From contig NVXO02000003.1 of NCBI GenBank assembly GCA_002733945.2, positions 158,950 to 165,040 on the forward strand: 6,091 nucleotides of DNA, given 5' to 3'. Below, in pieces: positions 4,671 through 6,091 of the stretch (its first letter is position 1; the number at the start of each line of letters is the position of its first letter). Below the pieces are notes generated by a model, which worked only from the letters and a program-made list of their open reading frames with translations, was not told the DNA's origin and did not search any database. The translations under genes and the position numbers were made by a program. Source of the stretch: Sulfurimonas sp. Lineage in GTDB: Bacteria; Campylobacterota; Campylobacteria; Campylobacterales; Sulfurimonadaceae.

Positions 4671-6089
4671 ATGATGCAAGCGAAGATATTTTTTGGTTCA
4701 AGCCAAGCGATAACAGATACATTTAGTGAAAGAAAGTCACCTTTTAATGGCGAGCTAGTCTCAACTGCTCCACTCTGTACAGGAGATGACGCAAAAAAGG
4801 CACTTAGTATTGCACTAGAGGCAACAACTGCAGCTAAAGCATCAACTCTTGCACAAAGATGTAACTGGCTTTTAGACGTTGCTTCGAAGCTTAAAGAGAA
4901 CAAAGAAGACATAGCAAAAACTATCACTGACGAAGTAGCTAAACCTATCACTTTTGCTCGTGTTGAAGTTGAGCGTTGTATAGAAACACTTACTCTATGT
5001 GCTGAGACTATGCGAACTATGCATGGAGAGACTATTAACACAGATGCAATGAACTCTGGGAAAAAAACACTTGCATTTTTTCGTCGAGAACCTGTTGGTG
5101 TTGTCGTTGCCATTACGCCTTTTAACTTTCCACTTAACCTTGTAGCACATAAACTAGGACCTGCACTTGTAGCTGGAAACACGGTAGTTCTTAAACCAAC
5201 TCCAGAAGCACCACTCACTGCTTACAAGTTTGCAAAACTCTTTATAGAGAGTGAGTATGCTATAAAAGATGCACTCTCCGTTGTTTATGGTGATGCAGAA
5301 GTAGGTTCGGCTCTTATAGGGTCTGATATACCTCGTGTTATCTCTTTTACAGGTTCCGTTCCTGTTGGAGAAATCATTACAAAAAATTCTGGTATCAAAA
5401 AGATAGGACTAGAACTTGGTGGAAACGCAGCTACATTTATAGAAAAAACTGCTGATTTAGCACTAGCTGCATCTAGATGTGCTCTTGGTGCATTTGTAAA
5501 TTCTGGTCAGGTTTGTATCTCACTGCAACGTATTTACGTTGATGCTCTTGTATATGATGAGTTTGCTTCGCTTATGGCAATGGAGACGAAAAAACTCAAA
5601 GTTGGAAGTCCTTATGAGGATGATACTTTTATGGGGCCACTTATAGATGACGAAGCCGCAGAGCGAGCAATGGATTGGGTTGAGTCTGCGATAGAAGAGG
5701 GTGCCCAACCTCTGCTTCCGCCTCACCGTGAAGGTCGTATGTTTCATCCTTGTGTCATGGCAAATGTGACTGACGATATGGCGATAGTATGTGAAGAAGT
5801 TTTTGCTCCGATAGTAAGTCTTGTTAAAGTAGACTCCTTTGATGACGCTCTTCCTCGTATGAACAACTCTCCTTATGGTTTACAGTTCTCAGTATTTACA
5901 AATGACTTGAGTATCACTAACCGTGCTATAGATGAGTTAAACGCAGGGGGTATAGTTATAAATGACATGCCGACACTGCGTTTTGACATTCAACCTTATG
6001 GTGGGGTGAAACTTAGCGGTGTTGGTCGTGAAGGTCCTCGTTTTACTATTGAAGAAATGACAGAGATTAAAAGCATTGTCATCTGCTAA
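4671..6089 (+). CDS. NAD(P)-dependent aldehyde dehydrogenase superfamily protein (lactaldehyde/GAPN-like)
   Basis: A complete 472-residue aldehyde dehydrogenase, the usual length for the non-acylating superfamily, ending two bases before the window edge. All catalytic marks are present: N152 in TPFNFP (149-154), K175 in the LKPTPEAP cofactor segment, the FTGSVPVG glycine loop (226-233), general base E248 in LELGG, nucleophile C282 in NSGQVC, and E376/F378 in EEVFAP. It oxidises an aldehyde to the acid with NAD(P)+ in the cytoplasm. Overall texture, including the ending YGGVKLSGVGREGPRFTIEEMTEIK, resembles the branch holding archaeal lactaldehyde dehydrogenase and non-phosphorylating glyceraldehyde-3-phosphate dehydrogenase, but the substrate cannot be assigned. 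The position matching ALDH2 E195, which favours NAD, appears to be P178 with E179 one residue off, so cofactor choice is open. ATG occurs at 4671 and 4674; the Shine-Dalgarno AGAGGA (4660-4665) suits either, with the second at the more usual spacing. Confidence 0.93.
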   Translation: MMQAKIFFGSSQAITDTFSERKSPFNGELVSTAPLCTGDDAKKALSIALEATTAAKASTLAQRCNWLLDVASKLKENKEDIAKTITDEVAKPITFARVEVERCIETLTLCAETMRTMHGETINTDAMNSGKKTLAFFRREPVGVVVAITPFNFPLNLVAHKLGPALVAGNTVVLKPTPEAPLTAYKFAKLFIESEYAIKDALSVVYGDAEVGSALIGSDIPRVISFTGSVPVGEIITKNSGIKKIGLELGGNAATFIEKTADLALAASRCALGAFVNSGQVCISLQRIYVDALVYDEFASLMAMETKKLKVGSPYEDDTFMGPLIDDEAAERAMDWVESAIEEGAQPLLPPHREGRMFHPCVMANVTDDMAIVCEEVFAPIVSLVKVDSFDDALPRMNNSPYGLQFSVFTNDLSITNRAIDELNAGGIVINDMPTLRFDIQPYGGVKLSGVGREGPRFTIEEMTEIKSIVIC

Positions 6090-6091
6090 AA

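Noticed and set aside
5061..5067. A7 tract inside the aldehyde dehydrogenase gene as a phase-variation site
   Set aside because: Seven adenines are ordinary in this AT-rich genome and the reading frame is intact.
4658..5218. 186-codon open frame on the minus strand
   Set aside because: It lies almost wholly antisense to the conserved aldehyde dehydrogenase, is rich in Ser/Ala/Val as expected for a codon-usage shadow, and has no recognisable domain.
5520..5747. 75-codon minus-strand frame
   Set aside because: Antisense to the aldehyde dehydrogenase core and without recognisable features.

Overview
The window looks like a chromosomal segment of a Campylobacterota (Epsilonproteobacteria) bacterium, most plausibly Sulfurimonas or a close relative. 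This is inferred from AT-rich coding sequence, tight same-strand gene packing, TGnTATAAT promoters without a clear -35, and protein flavour (ACT-tailed homoserine dehydrogenase, short UPF0102/YraN protein, Cys-type cytoplasmic formate dehydrogenase). No database search was possible, so the genus is a guess. Every gene lies on the + strand.

Layout. The left edge (1-191) is the ACT-domain tail of homoserine dehydrogenase (hom). Six bases later comes a classical short-chain dehydrogenase/reductase (198-938). After a 75-bp gap with a good ribosome binding site there is a complete Mo/W-bis-MGD formate dehydrogenase catalytic subunit of the FdhF type (1014-3098), with cysteine where E. coli FdhF has selenocysteine. 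A 65-residue unknown protein (3137-3334) follows. Two back-to-back hairpins (3343-3363 and 3373-3397) close this block. A strong extended -10 promoter carrying an operator-like inverted repeat then drives a type II toxin-antitoxin pair, higB-higA (3482-4050). Next are an unknown 65-residue protein (4085-4282) that overlaps yraN (4279-4608) by four bases. A second TGCTATAAT promoter precedes a complete aldehyde dehydrogenase superfamily gene (4671-6089) that ends two bases before the window edge.

How it fits together. In Helicobacter pylori and Campylobacter jejuni, as I recall, hom is followed directly by the UPF0102 gene and then trxA-trxB. Here about 4.1 kb (SDR, formate dehydrogenase, small protein, hairpins, higBA, small protein) sits between hom and yraN, and an aldehyde dehydrogenase rather than trxA follows yraN. 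The interval therefore looks like accessory material placed inside an ancestral housekeeping operon, with a toxin-antitoxin module in it. The most interesting details are the predicted leaderless start of the HigB toxin beside a strong Shine-Dalgarno for HigA, the formate dehydrogenase with no recognisable partner subunits but an unknown small protein in tow, and the perfect-stem hairpin that resembles REP/MITE-type repeats. I see no RNA gene, CRISPR array, complete insertion sequence or phage gene, and no gene-free stretch longer than about 150 bases.
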